Source: Chaetoderma sp. LZ-2023a (Eukaryota > Mollusca > Caudofoveata > Chaetodermatida > Chaetodermatidae). Taken from it: a stretch of 64,000 bases of DNA. The position numbers and the translations under genes are program-made. The notes beneath the pieces were generated by a model, which ran no database searches, was not told the origin of the DNA, and was given only the letters and a program-made list of their open reading frames with translations. Positions 32,040-46,788 of this stretch are shown piece after piece (the stretch's first letter is position 1; every line of letters starts with the position of its first letter). The stretch spans positions 16,764,924 to 16,828,923 of the forward strand of contig CM067372.1 of assembly GCA_034401795.1 (NCBI GenBank), read 5' to 3'.

Positions 32040-32964
32040 TTAATATAATAAGATTTCTATGGTTTCCCCGCGCCAGGCGGTGTGAGCACTACAATTCTAA
32101 CTCTGATATAAAAAATTGTTTTTATTTTGAAATGATCACTATTTTTATTTGAGAGGTGATAACTATTAAAAACTACTCATCTGGAAAGCGTGTCATCTCA
32201 ATTTATTAGGTATCCATTCCCTCTGACTGGTAGCATAATCTGGTCATGGACCTGGAAGTTAAGATAATGCCAACAGATTCATATTGCGACCAGCTTCTTT
32301 CTGTGGAAATATTCACGTTATTTCTAGATCTGTGGTCGGAGGGTATCATTCATCGCTGGTTAATTGGTCTAATCATGCTGTGATCATTAGGCTGCTTAGT
32401 GTTTGTTGAGCATCTCTCTCAACTCTTTTTCTCTCAACTCGCGGCCAATGAGAAACACCTGGGATATTACCGTATCTCACCTAATATCGCGCGATGGTTT
32501 GCGTTATATATGGAGAAGGGCGGGTAGTTCCACCAGTTATGCCAGGCGTGAGTCTAGACCCTAGCATTGGGAACTAGCAAATAAACGCCGTAAAGATTAC
32601 CACACGCACGCACGCACGCACGCACGCACGCAGTTCCACCAGTCGTTTGATCAGCAGGCCCGGGATAGCGTTTGTTTTCCTCCATCTTATCTTTATTCCT
32701 GTTTTAATGGGAGAGAACACGTTGAGTGAACACACGCTAATAAGCGGACAGGATTCCGACTTTATTGTTATGCAGCAATTCTTGGAATGATTGTCCCTAT
32801 CATAGCGTTATCGCGCTCAATACTTCCTTGGAAACAGCGATTTAGATCGTGACGGCTGCGTACGCGCACGCGTCATGAGTTATGTACATACGGTAAAGTA
32901 AGATCTCACCGCATGTGGAGAGTGACGTCATGAGATAACAGGGTGTTCAATGTGAGAATCGGTT
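32040..32964. other. Non-coding interval with (CGCA)n microsatellite
   Basis: No gene seen. (CGCA)n at about 32603-32632. Confidence 0.5.
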
Positions 32965-35900
32965 CTATTAATCTGATTATTATTGCTCTTACGATGGCGG
33001 AGACATTAAGAAGACACGCCACAAGCACCTTGTTATTGCTCTTACAATGGTAGAGACATTAAGAAGACACGCCACAGGCGTCTTGTTATTGCTCTTACAA
33101 TGGTAGAGACATTAAGAAGACACGCCACAGGCATCTTGTTATTGCTCTTATAATGGTAGAGACATTAAGAAGACACGCCACAGGCATCTTGTTATTGCTC
33201 TTACAATGGTAGAGACATTAAGAAGACACGCCACAGGCATCTTGTTATTGCTCTTACAATGGTAGAGACATTAAGAAGACACGCCACAAGCATCGTGTTA
33301 TTGCTCTTACATTGGTAGAGACATTAAGAAGACACGCCACAAGCATCTTGTTATTGCTCCTACAATGGTAAAGACATTAAGAAGAGACGCCACAAGCATC
33401 TTGTTATTGCTCTTACAATGGTAAAGACATTAAGAAGAGACGCCACAAGCATCTTGTTATTGCTCTTACAATGGTAGAGACATTAAGAAGACACGCCACA
33501 AGCATCTTGTTATTGCTCTTACAATGGTAGAGACATTAAGAAGACACGCCACAGGCATCTTGTTATTGCTCTTACAATGGTAGAGACATTAAGAATACAC
33601 TCCACAAGCATCTTGTTATTGATCTTACAATGGTAGAGACATTAAGACACGCCACAGGCATCTTGTTATTGCTCTTACAATGGTAGAGACATTAAGAAGA
33701 CACGCCACATGCATCTTGTTATTGATCTTACAATGGTAGAGACATTAAGAAGACACGCCACAGGCATCTTGTTATTGCTCTTACAATGGTAGAGACATTA
33801 AGAAGACACGCCACAAGCATCTTGTTATTGCTCTTACAATGGTAAAGACATTAAGAAGACACGCCACAAGCATCTTGTTATTGATCGTACAATGGTAAAG
33901 ACATTAAGAAGAGACGCCACAAGCATCTTGTTATTGCTCTTACAAAGGTAGAGATATTAAGAAGACACGCCACAAGCATCTTGTTATTGCTCTTACAATG
34001 GTAGAGACATTAAGAAGACACGCCACAGGCATCTTGTTATTGCTCTTACAATGGTAGAGACATTAAGAAGACACGCCACAGCCATCTTGTTATTGCTCTT
34101 ACAATGGTAGAGACATTAAGAAGACACGCCACAGGCATCTTGCTATTGCTCTTACAATGGTAGAGACATTAAGAAGACACGCCACAGGCATCGTGTTATT
34201 GCTCTTACAAGGGTAGAGACATTAAGAAGACACGCCACAAGCATCTTGTTATTGCTCTTACAATGGTGGAGACATTAAGACACGCCACAGGCATCGTGTT
34301 ATTGCTCTTACAATGGTAGAGACATTAAGAAGACACGCCACAGGCATCTTGTTATTGCTCTTACAATGGTAGAGACATTAAGAAGACACGCCACAGGCAT
34401 CTTGTTATTGCTCTTACAATGGTAGAGACATTAAGAAGACACGCCACAGGCATCTTGTTATTGCTCTTACAATGGTAGAGACATTAAGAAGACACGCCAC
34501 AGGCATCTTGTTATTGCTCTTACAATGGTAGAGACATTAAGAAGACACGCCACAGGCATCTTGTTATTGATCTTACAATGGTAGAGACATTAAGAAGACA
34601 CGCCACAGGCATCTTGTTATTGCTCTTACAATGGTAGAGACATTAAGAAGACACGACACAGGCATCTTGTTATTGCTCCTACAATGGTAGAGACATTAGG
34701 AAGACACGCCACAAGCATCTTGTTATTGCTCTTACAATGGTAGAGACATTAAGAAGACACGCCACAAGCATCTTGTTATTGCTCTTACAATGATAGAGAC
34801 ATTAAGAAGACACGCCACAGGCATCTTGTTATTGCTCTTACAATGGTAGAGACATTAAGAAGACACGCCACAAGCATCTTGTTATTGCTCTTACAATGGT
34901 AGAGACATTAAGAAGACACGCCACAAGCATCTTGTTATTGCTCTTACAATGGTAGAGACATTAAGAAGACACGCCACAAGCATCTTGTTATTGCTCTTAC
35001 AATGGTAGAGACATTAAGAAGACACGCCACAGGCATCTTGTTATTGCTCTTACAATGGTAGAGACATTAAGAAGACACGCCACAAGCATCTTGTTATTGC
35101 TCTTACAATGGTAGAGACATTAAGGCACGCCACAGGCATCCTGTTATTGCTCTTACAATGGTAGAGACATTTAGAAGACACGCCACAGGCATCTTGTTAT
35201 TGATCTTACAATGGTAGAGACATTAGGAAGACACGCCACAAGCATCCTGTTATTGCTCTTACAATGGTAGAGACATTAAGAAGACACGCCACAGGCATCT
35301 TGCTATTGCTCTTACAATGGTAGAGACATTAAGAAGACACGCCACAAGCATCTTGTTATTGCTCTTACAATGGTAGAGACATTAAGAAGACACGCCACAG
35401 GCATCTTGTTATTGCTCTTACAATGGTAGAGACATTAGGAAGACACGCCACAAGCATCTTGTTATTGCTCTTACAATGGTAGAGACATTAAGAAGACACG
35501 CCACAAGCATCTTGTTATCGCTCTTACAATGGTAGAGACATTAAGAAAACACTCCACAGGCATCTTGTTATCGCTCTTACAATGGTAGAGACATTAAGAA
35601 GACACGCCACAGGCATCTTGTTATTGCTCTTACAATGGTAGAGACATTAAGAAGACACGCCACAGGCATCTTGTTATTGCTCTTACAATGGTAGAGACAT
35701 TAAGAAGACACGCCACAGGCATCTTGTTATTGCTCTTACAATGGTAGAGACATTAAGAAGACACGCCACAGGCATCTTGTTATTGCTCTTACAATGGTAG
35801 AGACATTAAGAAGACACACCAGAAGCATCTTGTTATTGCTCTTACAATGGTAGAGACATTAAGAAGACACGCCACAAGCATCTTGTTATTGTTCTTACAA

Positions 35901-36358
35901 TGGTAGAGACATTAAGAAGACACGCCACAAGCATCTTGTTATTGCTCTTACAATGGTAGAGACATTAAGAAGACACGCCACAGGCATCTTGTTATTGCTC
36001 TTACAATGGTAGAGACATTAAGAAGACACACCAGAAGCATCTTGTTATTGCTCTTACAATGGTAGAGACATTAAGAAGACACGCCACAAGCATCTTGTTA
36101 TTGCTCTTACAATGGTGGAGACATTAAGACACGCCACTGGCATCTTGTTATTGCTCTTACAATGGTAGAGACATTAGGAAGACACGCCACAAGCATCTTG
36201 TTATTGCTCTTACAATGGTAGAGACATTAAGAAGACACGCCACAGGCATCTTGTTATTGCTCTTACAATGGTAGAGACATTAAGGCACGCCACAAGCATC
36301 TTGTTATTGCTCTTACAATGGTAGAGACATTAAGAAGACATGCCACAAGCGTCTACTA
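32965..36358. repeat. 53-bp minisatellite
   Basis: About 63 units: TTGTTATTGCTCTTACAATG + GTAGAGACATTAAGAAGACA + CGCCACARGCATC. Very homogeneous, mainly A/G at CACAAGCATC/CACAGGCATC; a few units are shortened (TTAAGACACGCC or TTAAGGCACGCC). A 53-bp period keeps no frame open. Confidence 0.97.
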
Positions 36359-38969
36359 ATTGCTTTTTAATCAGCGTTTGCCTCTGTTTGTTTATTTTAG
36401 ACATTCGCATTTATCATCGTACTAATAAATGTATGCTTAACATTAAATACAATTACACCTGTCTAGAATGTATACCTGCGTTGGGGGGGGCATAAGATGG
36501 TGGTTCTTTAAGATGGGTAGGCAGACGATCACTCATAAGAGCCACCACCTTGTGGCCCGCAGAAAGGACTGACTGCGGCAAACCTTATTAAGCGACCACC
36601 CACATTAAATAGTGGTCTGACACTTTATAATGGCCCATAATGTGTCCATTTATAGACCAGTTTGGCTTCCTCGGTATATCATGTTAATCAGAATGACGTT
36701 ACATCATTAGCTGTTGAAAGATACACCTTGCAACATCATCTAGCAACGCCATTAAACCTTTAACCCCGCTTGTATCAACTTAGCCCTTCAAACTTCAAAC
36801 GTTCTAGTTCAAACCAACTAAAATAAGCAACCGGTATGTAGTGGTCTTGAGGCATGTCTATTTGCAGGCCAAGAGAAGAGTATTTTTGAATATTTACCAC
36901 TGTCAATCCAGTGGTAAATATTCAAAAATACTCTTCTCTTGGCCGTCAAATAGACACCGGCCAGCCAAACACTTTATAAAAATAGTCTTCTAAAATTAAA
37001 ATTACTTTTAAAATGTTGACCATTAAAACGATTAATTGATGTAAGTAGTAGTTTGATCGCTTTGAGGCGCTGTTCACACAAGTGGGAGTAATGATTAAAC
37101 TTGGTCAAGAAAAAGGAAATATTTGCTTACTGAAATGTCTATTTGTAGGCCAAGAAAATACTCCTTTTGAAAATTTGCCACTGGAATGACTCACTCGGTT
37201 ATCAAGCAAGTCATTCAAGTGGTTAATTATCAAACATAATCTTCTCTTGGCCTTCAAATGGACATTTATGCGTGATTTTGGACAGCTTCGCCAAGCTTAA
37301 CAGAATGAACAGCAGTTTGATTCTGATAAGTTCGATCATACATAACCGTTTGAATTATCATTGTGATATGGCGTAGCACGTGCGTGTAATATTGTGGCAT
37401 TCGTGTAGCCATTACAATGATAGATGGTGATCTCCAATCGACACATCTTGTACACGGCCGCAAATAATTACATTCCGCTGCCAAGAAACTATCTCGGCTG
37501 ATTTAACTCGAATTTTTGTGGTGATTTTGCCATATGTTGAAATTAGTCTGGGATCCGCATTGAAAGTTGATTTGGGAACAGATCTAACATTAGCGTGTCT
37601 GGCAGCACTTTCGCAAAACTAGCTTTAATTAATTGGAATGATTCCAGATCGTTTAACATACATGTGCCTCTTGTGCTGTTTCGTGCTGTTTTACGATTAA
37701 GCATTCTTCTGGAACAGAATGAGAAAGCAGAAATAGCCGTCAGATTCTTATAGATAACAGGTTTGTGTATTTATCGGTTTCACGGCTGCCATTAGCTTAA
37801 TCAGTGTAGATCTCTCTGTCCAGCAAGTAGTCTTTTTGGGGATTAATCTGGGCGTATGTTTGATTGACTATTATTAGATAGTCCCAAAATAATAGTACGT
37901 TTTCAACTGCTAAATAGTCAGCAAGCGTTAACTTGAGCAGTCAAACACGCTATATATTATTAACGGACAATGACAACAAAAGTGTTATTAAGTGCGCACC
38001 TTAAACACATCTTTAGATGATATCTGTCATCAATCCAATCCAATGATCGTCTGCTAGTCGAAACCATAGACATTTTTATACGATTTCTATGGTCGAAAGT
38101 CTGATTTCTGCAAGCCAACAGAAAATAGACAACTCCGGACCTGCTGAATATTTTGAATACAATTTGACTGAACGTTGTTGGTGGCTTAGCCACCAATAAC
38201 TTTTAGTTCAATTGTATTCAAAATATTCAGAATATCCAGAGGTAACCCCCATGGTACATGCAGTCTGCAGAAATTCAGCAGGAAGACAGTTAGAGAGGTA
38301 TTTATAGTATGAACGACACTTTTCGCGCCCACCTTGAGATCTTCTGCGTGTAAAAAAGAAGAAGAAAAGGAAGAAGAAAACGAAGAAGGAGAAGAAGATA
38401 TTGCCGTGGCATCTACTTCATACCAGGATGCTGCACTGTGTCGTGACATCGCCCTCATACCAGAATGCTGGACTAAGTCGTGACATCGCCCTCATACCAA
38501 AAATGCTGCACTAAGTCAATGCTGCACTAAGTTACGCCACAAGGCAAAAATAAACCCGTTCAATAAACAGTCGCTTGCTGTGAGGTACATTGTTCTGGCA
38601 CAGGTACGAGGTTAATTCAAAGTAATTGTTTATAGCACACCTGCTTATTTGTTGTCTCAGACAGAATCAAGCTGTGTTTATGGAATTGGTAGGCCTAACT
38701 GTGTATATCCGGTTGTTTGCTGTGAAAAATCTGCCAATACCACCATACACGTTTCTCTTATGGAACTTCTGTCCTCCTAAAGGGATTGTATAATACTCAA
38801 AGCTACAGTTGATAGGGTTGATGATGCCATCAACATGGCGGCACAGTTGCATGCTAAATAACTTAGATATAGTTTCCAAAGATGGTTCAACGATACAATG
38901 ATACAATGAAAGGACATCTGACAGCAGTCAACTAGTATTGAAGTAGAATTGAGAATACACGTAGGTTTA
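36359..38969. other. Non-coding interval with three hairpin MITE remnants
   Basis: No gene supported. Hairpins: 36856-36955 (nearly perfect, arms GTCTATTTG..GCCAAGAGAAGAGTATTTTT), about 37137-37266 (CTATTTGTAGGCCAAGAAAA to GGCCTTCAAATGGACAT, decayed), and 38144-38230 (CTGAATATTTTGAATACAAT to ATTGTATTCAAAATATTCAG around GGTGG-CTTA-GCCACC). A GAAGAA-rich patch lies at 38355-38400. Confidence 0.7.
36856..36955. repeat. 100-nt near-perfect hairpin
   Basis: The left arm from GTCTATTTG through AGAAGAGTATTTTTGAATAT and TTACCACTG is mirrored by CAGTGGTAAATATTCAAAAA...CAAATAGAC, with a loop of about 6 nt. It belongs to the TTAA family-1 hairpins by its arm sequence. Confidence 0.92.
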
Positions 38970-40197
<1,228 letters not shown>

Positions 40198-40499
40198 GGT
40201 GTTGGCATTGTCGCGTGCATTCGAACCCATTCTTGCAATCCCAGCTGGAGTCTCCGTCCTATGTAGCATAGTCCATCAATGTCTCTAATTTAGTGGCGCT
40301 GTCTGTATGCCTGCCTGCATGCTGCCTGCTTGCCTGCCTATCTGCCAGCTTGTGTGTATGGCTGTGTCTGCCTGTCTGACACATTTTAACCGTAGAAAGT
40401 ATGTTCTCATAGATTACAATTTCCCCGTCTTTGATGATCTTGTTTAGGCCCTACATGTACGGACCTCTCCATTATATCTATTTCACTTCTTGGAAATAA

Positions 40500-42955
40500 T
40501 GCGGCCATGTTTTAGAACGCTATAGACGGAATTTACTTCACCTAAAAGAAGCTAACTCTGCTCTCCTTAGCTCGTTGCCATCAAACGAAAATGCTGTTCA
40601 ACTGCTCACAGAAGCTGACACAAAGAGACATATTGATTCAATGAAAAATGGTAAAGCTGCAGACTCATTTGGCCTATCGGCGGAGCATGTGAAGTTTGCT
40701 GCTGAGGAAGTAATAAGTGTCGTCACACGCCTAATTAACGGAATACTGAAACGTGGGACGATTCCAGACGGTATGAAAATGGGCATCGTATCACCAATCT
40801 TGAAGAAAGGAAAACCAGCAAACAATCCAGACAGCTATAGGCATATTACGGTTACATCCCTTTTAAGCAAGTTGCTAGAGAAAGAACTTCTGAAACGGTC
40901 AAGGGCAGTCTTGGACCCAGAACAAAACAAGCTGCAATTTGGATTCACCAATAGATGCTCTTCTACTCATGCAGCCTTCTTGCTTACTGAATGCTTAGCT
41001 GAGGCAAAAGATAGTGCGTTGGCACTGCTTATTACATTCATGGATGCTTCAAAAGCGTTTGACATAGTCCGTCACAAAAGCATGCTGAACGCAGCCTCTT
41101 CTTAAGGACTAGATGGCAGACTATGGGAGCTATTTAACAGCATGTATACCGGCATCACATCAGTAATCAAGTGGCAGGGGAATGTATCTAGAGCCTTCAA
41201 TCAAGAACTCGGCATCAGACAGGGCGCATACACATCTCATGATCTCTTCAAACAACGTAGCAACCCATTACTGAATAAACTGACAGCTCATCCAGGTGCA
41301 TTTCGCATTGGTTCTATTCTTACTGGCGCCTTCATGTGTGCAGACGACCTGGCCATTATCTCCAAGAGTGCCTTTCAAATGCAGCAACTATTGAATATTG
41401 CAGAGCTCGATGCATCAAACGAGCGATACCTGTTTAGCACAGCAAAGACCAAAGCTATGGTCCCAAAAACAGCACCTGATGCATTTCTTCATCTTAATGG
41501 AGCTGAACTGGAACTTTCCCCAGAGGAAACACATTTGGGTATTCACAGATCAAATAATGTAAAAAAACAAGTCAACAATCGTTGCACGTATTGACTCAGT
41601 CCGCCGAGCAGCATACTCGCTGATGGGCGCCTGAATGCACGGTCTTAATGGTATCAACCCAATGACATCCATCAAGCTATGGGAGATCTATATCACACCA
41701 ATCCTTCTACATGGCTTAGAAGCAGTTGTGCTCTCAAACAGCGAAGTCCAAATGCTGGAGGACTACTACAGAGGGACTTTAAAAAGACTGCAGCATCTAC
41801 CTGCCTCAACCGCTAATGCTGCTGTTTACCTGCTCCTTGGCGTTATCCCAATTGAAGGTCAAATCCATAAGAGAATACTGACACTGTTTCTCAACATGCT
41901 GCAACGACCTGACTCAATTGAAGCATTAGTTATTAGACGACAGCTGGCAGTCAAAAGCTACAACTCCCATAGCTGGGTGATTGTTGTTAGAAAGCTCCTG
42001 ATTCAGTATAAGCTTCCATCAGCGTTCAACCTTGTAAAATCCCAACCTACAAAATGTTCCTGGAAGAAGCTGTTGCATGCTAATGTGAATAACTACTGGC
42101 TAGAAATCCTACTCGAGGAAGCTGCAGCGAAAGTAACATTGGGATACATCAACTTATCATCCTGCAAAATAGGAAGTTGCCACTCAATCTGGAATATGGC
42201 AAACACTGATACCCTTATGGTCATCAAAGCAACAGTCAAAGCAAAGTTGCTCACTCAGCACTATAACTTGTATGCCGGCTCTACTCGAAACCGTGCCTCT
42301 AACACTGATTGTCCACTCTGCGAATCTGAACCAGAGACCACTGAACATTTCCTTCTTAATTGTCCATGTCTGGAAGAAACCCGCTAACCACTCATCAACA
42401 AGATTGAACACATCATGTTAGCCGGTAACCCCCAAACCTTGAAAGAATGTCAGCAGGACAACATCGTTAAACTAATTCTCGACACCTCCCATACATTCAC
42501 TAAATGCAATCCGCTCGCGATCATGCTAGAGGAGGCCACCCGTGACCTCTGTTTCAAGCTGCACCACAAGAGATCTTGCATACTAACTGGAAAGTCTCAG
42601 TACACTATATTTCGTCCAAGAAGGCATGATAACACAACGCGACAAAATCAACACTTTACATCAGCTAGGAACTTAGTGCCGGCTGGTGGTTCTACTAGAA
42701 CAGAGAGGAGGGATTTACATAACAATGAAACAATGAGAAGAAATGTCTTTGAAACACATAACTTGGCTGTCAGAAGAGGATTCGTGTGATAACCAGATAA
42801 CATATTTTCAGCTCTGCTCTGTTTCTAATTACACGAATATATTTCTGTATATTTGTACGTATTGTCTCCTAAATCCGTGAACCACACTTGTTGAAGTTGC
42901 TCTACCAAATAATGTTCTTGTAAAGTTAATTGCTGTTAAATAAACCTATCTATAA
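40500..42955 (+). pseudogene. Non-LTR retrotransposon ORF2, C-terminal part, inactivated
   Basis: Reverse transcriptase in order: KRGTIPDGMKMGIVSPILKK, QFGFTNRCSSTHAAFLL, motif A DASKAFD, a TAA stop at 41103-41105, motif B GIRQGA, motif C MCADDLAII, then a frame change near 41595. The third part (41635-42387) is the C-terminal domain with a zinc-knuckle-like CPLCESEPETTEHFLLNC (C-x2-C-x8-H-x4-C), a TAA stop at 42385-42387, and a tail frame to 42789. The endonuclease is absent, so the copy is 5'-truncated as well as broken. The sequence near 42940 (TGTTAAATAAACC) may be its 3' end. Different family from the copies at 6691 and 38970. Confidence 0.88.
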
Positions 42956-42959
42956 CGGA

Positions 42960-44075
42960 CACTGTGTTTGGGACCAAAATGGCAAGTCATCATCAAGACA
43001 AGTGGGCTAGCTACATACTGGAGTTAGTCACAAGGGGGGAATAACTGTGTACTGGAGTTAATCACAACAAGCGGAATAACTATGTACTGGAGTTAGTCAC
43101 ATCAAGGGAGATAATTATGTACTGGAATTAGTCACATCAAGTGGGGTAACTATGTCCTGAAATTAGTCACATCACAGGAGATAACTGTAATTGAGTTAGT
43201 CACATCAAGGGGACGATAGCTATGTACTGGAGTTAGTCGCATCAAGGGGGGGTAACTGTGTCCTGGAATTTGTTACAAGGGGGGTAACTATGTACTGGAG
43301 TTAATCACAATAAGTGGGGGATAACTATGTACTGGAGTTCGTCACAATAGGGGGTGTGTGTGTAAATATGTCCTGGAGTTAGTCACATCAAAGGGGATAA
43401 CTATGTACTGGAGTTAGTTACAATAAAGGGGGGATAACTATGTACTGGAGTTCGTCACAATAAGGGGGGTAAAGATATCCTGGTGTTAGCCACAGCAAGG
43501 GGAATAACTATGTACTGGAGTTAGTTACAATAAAGGGGGGATTACTATGTACTGGAGTTCGTCACAATAAGGGGGATAAATATATCCTGGTGTTAGCCAG
43601 AGCAAGGGGGATAACTATGTGTTGGAGTTAGTCACAGGGCTCATTTTTATCTGTATCTACTTAGTGATGAAAATGATCATGCCAGATTATGCGCGTGCTG
43701 TTGTAATCATGGCGTCGGTATCATGGGCGCACTCATGTGATGTTCTGAACGGGGACTTTTTCGTTCATATCATTTACTTAGCATATGTGCAGTGCACCAC
43801 ACATCACCTGGATTATGAGTCACAAGTATGGGGAATAACTATGAATAACTTGAGTTAGTCAAATCAACGGGGAGATATCTATGTACTGGTGTTAGTCACA
43901 TCAAGGGTGGATAACTAATAGCTATATACTGGAGTTAGGCACATGAAGGGTGGATAACTATGTACTGGAGTTAGTCACATCAAGGGGGTTAACTATGTAC
44001 TGGAGTTAGTCACATCAAGGGAGATAACCATGTACTGAAGTTAGTCACATCGAGGGGGGGATAACTATGTACTGT
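42960..44075. repeat. About 35-bp minisatellite with one insertion
   Basis: Irregular units GATAACTATGTACTGGAGTT + AGTCACATCAAGGGG, period 33-37 bp because of varying G runs. Interrupted by about 190 bp of unrelated sequence at 43640-43828. Confidence 0.9.
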
Positions 44076-44235
44076 ACAAATCTACACTTTCACCTGTGCC
44101 CTCCATTACATAATCATATGGGTAACACGCATAACAAATTTGGTATAATTCTACCAAACTGTTTCGCAGGAGATAGCGTGACAGACAGACAGACAGACAT
44201 TGCATCGATGTGATTGCAATAACCCACACATTTTA

Positions 44236-44995
44236 GCCCACCTACCCCAATAGCCAAGTGAGCTTATGCCAAGGCGGTAATCCGTCATCTATCTGCCGTC
44301 CGCCCGTCCAAAGCGCATCTCCTCCATAGCGGTTTCACTGATTTCAACAGAGCTACGCTCTAGAAACGCTATTCAAAATTTTGGTGCCCAATTTTTGGGG
44401 GTGAAAATTTTTGATTTTATGAAAAATGTACCGGAGATTGTCAAAATACCTAAGGCTATGTTACCCTTAGGGTAAATTACAATCAAATTTTACAGGAAGT
44501 ATCCTATATGGACATAAGCTCTAGAATTTTTATTCACAATTTTGATTCGTCATTTTTTAGGTGGAAATCTTAGATTTTATAAAGAATTTACTGCAAATTG
44601 CCAGAATGTATCGCCTCCGTAGCCGCTTCACGGATTTCAACCAAATATGTCTAGACGGACCCTATGGAGACAGCCTCCAGAACTCTATTCAGAATTTTGC
44701 TTGGTAAATCTTTTGGGTGAATAACTAGGATTTTGTTAAAAATTTACCGGAAATGGTGAAAACACATAGATCTCCTCCTTAACCGTTTGGTGAATTTTAG
44801 CCAAATTTGGTTAGAAGTATCCTCTGGGAGTTACACCTGTAGAACTTCGCATCAGAATTTTCATGTGTCGATTTTTTGGAAGCCATCTTGAATTTTCTGA
44901 AGATTATCCGTCATGCCTAGATTTAAATGCAAATGGTTCAAATGCTAATGGGCCAGGTGAGTGTCACAGGCCCTTGTGATCTTGTATTGGAGATG
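44236..44995 (+). mobile_element. Dispersed mollusc-type repeat, copy 1
   Basis: Starts TTTTAGCCCACCTACC, AGTGAGCTTATGCCAAGGC and ends GGTTCAAATGCTAATGGGCC, AGGTGAGTGTCACAGGCCC. Inside are four or so diverged subrepeats (TCAGAATTTTGATT, AAATCTTAGATTTTAT, CCGGAAATTGTCAAA). It is a diverged relative of 60866-62032. Elements with this AGCTCACCTG / CAGGTGAGC end structure are widespread in molluscan genomes; the mobility class is not known to me. Confidence 0.65.
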
Positions 44996-45014
44996 TGTGT
45001 GTGTGTTTAACCCG

Positions 45015-45241
45015 TTAACCCTCATATAATCAGCCAAAAACAGCTTCTGCAGTAGTCTTGAGAAATGGCCATTTGCAGACCAAGAGAGGACTATTTTTGA
45101 AAATTTACCACTGGAATGACTTGCTCGATAACCGAGCCAGTCATTCCAGTAGTAAATTTTCAAAAGCAGTTTTCTCTTGGTCTGAAAATGGACATTTTCT
45201 ATGACAAAATCGAAATTTTCTTGAATAAATTTAAGGGTTAA
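45015..45241. mobile_element. TTAA-flanked hairpin MITE, family 1 (piggyBac-like)
   Basis: TTAACCCTCATATAATCAGC at the left, AAATTTAAGGGTTAA at the right: inverted CCCT/AGGG ends next to TTAA. The interior is a hairpin with arms CAGACCAAGAGAGGACTATT...ACTGGAATGACT and their complement. Only 4 bp separate it from the next copy. Confidence 0.82.
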
Positions 45242-45245
45242 AGGG

Positions 45246-45475
45246 TTAAGACTCATATCAGCCAAAAATGGCTTCTGCAGTGGTCTTGAGAAATGTCCAT
45301 TTGCAGACCAAGAGAGGACTATTTTTGAAAATTTACCACTGGAATGACTGGCTCAATAACCGAGCCAGTCATTCCAGTGGTAAATTTTCAAAAACAGTTC
45401 TCTTGGTCTGCAAATGGACATTTTCTATGAGAAAATTGAAATTTTCTTTAACAAATTTGAGTGTTACCGGGTTAA
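45246..45475. mobile_element. TTAA-flanked hairpin MITE, family 1, adjacent copy
   Basis: TTAAGACTCATATCAGCC to GAGTGTTACCGGGTTAA. The hairpin at 45291-45423 is nearly perfect: arms from AAATGTCCATTTGCAGACCA to GGAATGACTGGCTC, 6-7 nt loop. Same orientation as the preceding copy. Confidence 0.85.
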
Positions 45476-46118
45476 TGTTGATGGTAATGTTGATGATGCT
45501 TTGATGTATTTGCCTCCAGGGGTCATATCACTATAGCTGCTTGGAGAAACTATATGCTGCAAGCATTGTTTTATCAATGGTATTTGATCTCGTTACATTC
45601 CAGGTTAACAATGCGTGTGCTCATCAACCATCTTATTATCAAATTTGTTAAAGAAAATTTCAATTTTCTCAGAAAATTTCCATTTTCAGACCAAGAGAAG
45701 ATTGTGTTTCAAAATAAATTAACAACGTTATGATTAGCTCTATTATCAGGCCAGTTATTCTTACAGAAAATCTTTGAAAAACAGTCTTCTCTCATCTACA
45801 AATGCAGATTGCAGCGGCCCTATCTGACCAGGCAGAATAGTAAATGATTAAGTGCTTAACTCACAGCCATGATTCTCCAATAAAACTGTCTTCACCACTT
45901 GAAGCATCTGTTCTGGAGCATGACACCATCACCTTGATGCCATAAATGATTGGCATTTTTTCATATTTAATTTCTTAACACTATGCTGCTTTTGTTATAA
46001 ACAATTTCACTGAAGGTGACTAAGACAGAAACAACTTTCAGTCAAATTTCATTCCACAATATAAGATTTTAGCATGTTGTGTGACTTGGAATACAGCATG
46101 AAAAACGATCGCTGTCCC
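45476..46118. other. Intronic or intergenic interval with a MITE fragment
   Basis: Contains a decayed family-1 piece at about 45640-45810 (AAGAAAATTTCAATTTTCTC, CAGACCAAGAGAAG). No PDE exon was recognised here. Confidence 0.5.
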
Positions 46119-46317
46119 TTAACCGCCTGACTGCTGAATTGTTGCACACGACACATTCCAGGAGTTATATCTCTAGACCTGCTACTTATTTTGAAAACAA
46201 TTTGACTGAAGGCCACCAACAACTTTCAGTCAAATTGTTTTTGAAATATTCAGCAAGTGAGGAAGATTTTGCGCACTGTATTTATTGTCTGTTGGCTTGC
46301 AGCGGTGAGGCAGTTAA
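46119..46317. mobile_element. TTAA-flanked hairpin MITE, family 3
   Basis: TTAACCGCCTGACTGCTGAA on the left and TTGCAGCGGTGAGGCAGTTAA on the right (one base off a full mirror). The interior hairpin is TTTTGAAAACAATTTGACTG...CAGTCAAATTGTTTTTGAAA. 199 bp in all. Confidence 0.75.
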
Positions 46318-46371
46318 CCAGTTAACCAATCACCGGCCAGAAATGACAGATTCTGCTTGATCTAGGGATAT

Positions 46372-46453
46372 TTTGTTGAACACTCTGAAGCTAGTTTGAT
46401 TGGGAGCTGGTATGGCAGCAACAACCTCCAGTCAAATTAGTTTTTAAAATATT
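46372..46453. repeat. Decayed hairpin remnant
   Basis: GTTGAACACTCTGAAGCTAG...GCTGG-TATG-GCAGCAACAACCTCCAGTC...TTTAAAATATTCAACCGC. Arms are related to the hairpin of MITE copies A-F. Confidence 0.65.
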
Positions 46454-46626
46454 CAACCGCTTACCTGTATATTTGTCTTGCAATTTGAGATACTGGATAT
46501 TCAATGCGCAAACAGTTAATAGACTTTCTCATGTTAGCCAAACAAACTGGCTGGATGTAAATCCTCAGCTGATTTATGAAATGTTGATCAATTAAATAAA
46601 TAGATCACTATCTGTTTATGTTACAG

Positions 46627-46788
46627 GATTCCAGATTCAATGATGCGGTCGACTTACGGACAGGGTATAAAACTCGCAGCATGCTCAGTCTGCCTATCAA
46701 GGATTCAGATGGGAAGGTGATCGGGGTGGCACAGGCCGTCAATAAGATCTCACCTGAAGATGAACCCTTTGATGAGCAGGATGAAAAG
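46627..46788 (+). CDS. PDE5A: PDE5/PDE11-type phosphodiesterase exon (GAF-A, NKFDE motif)
   Basis: 54 codons, phase 0 at both ends, bounded by TTACAG (46621-46626) and GTATGG (46789). Begins DSRFNDAVDLRTGYKTRS, then SMLSLPIKDSDGKVIGVAQA, and ends with the GAF signature N39-K40...F48-x3-D52-E53, the NKFDE motif typical of cGMP-binding PDE GAF domains. Such enzymes hydrolyse cGMP (PDE11 also cAMP) in the cytosol, and cGMP binding to GAF-A activates the catalytic domain. The exon alone resembles PDE5 and PDE11 about equally; the next exon favours PDE5. The exon joins the one at 62368 in frame. The open frame continues past 46788, but the match stops at the donor site. Confidence 0.92.

Noticed and set aside
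43640-43828. Insertion in the 35-bp array as a further mobile element
   Set aside because: I could not find inverted ends or a convincing target duplication, so I left it as an unidentified insert.
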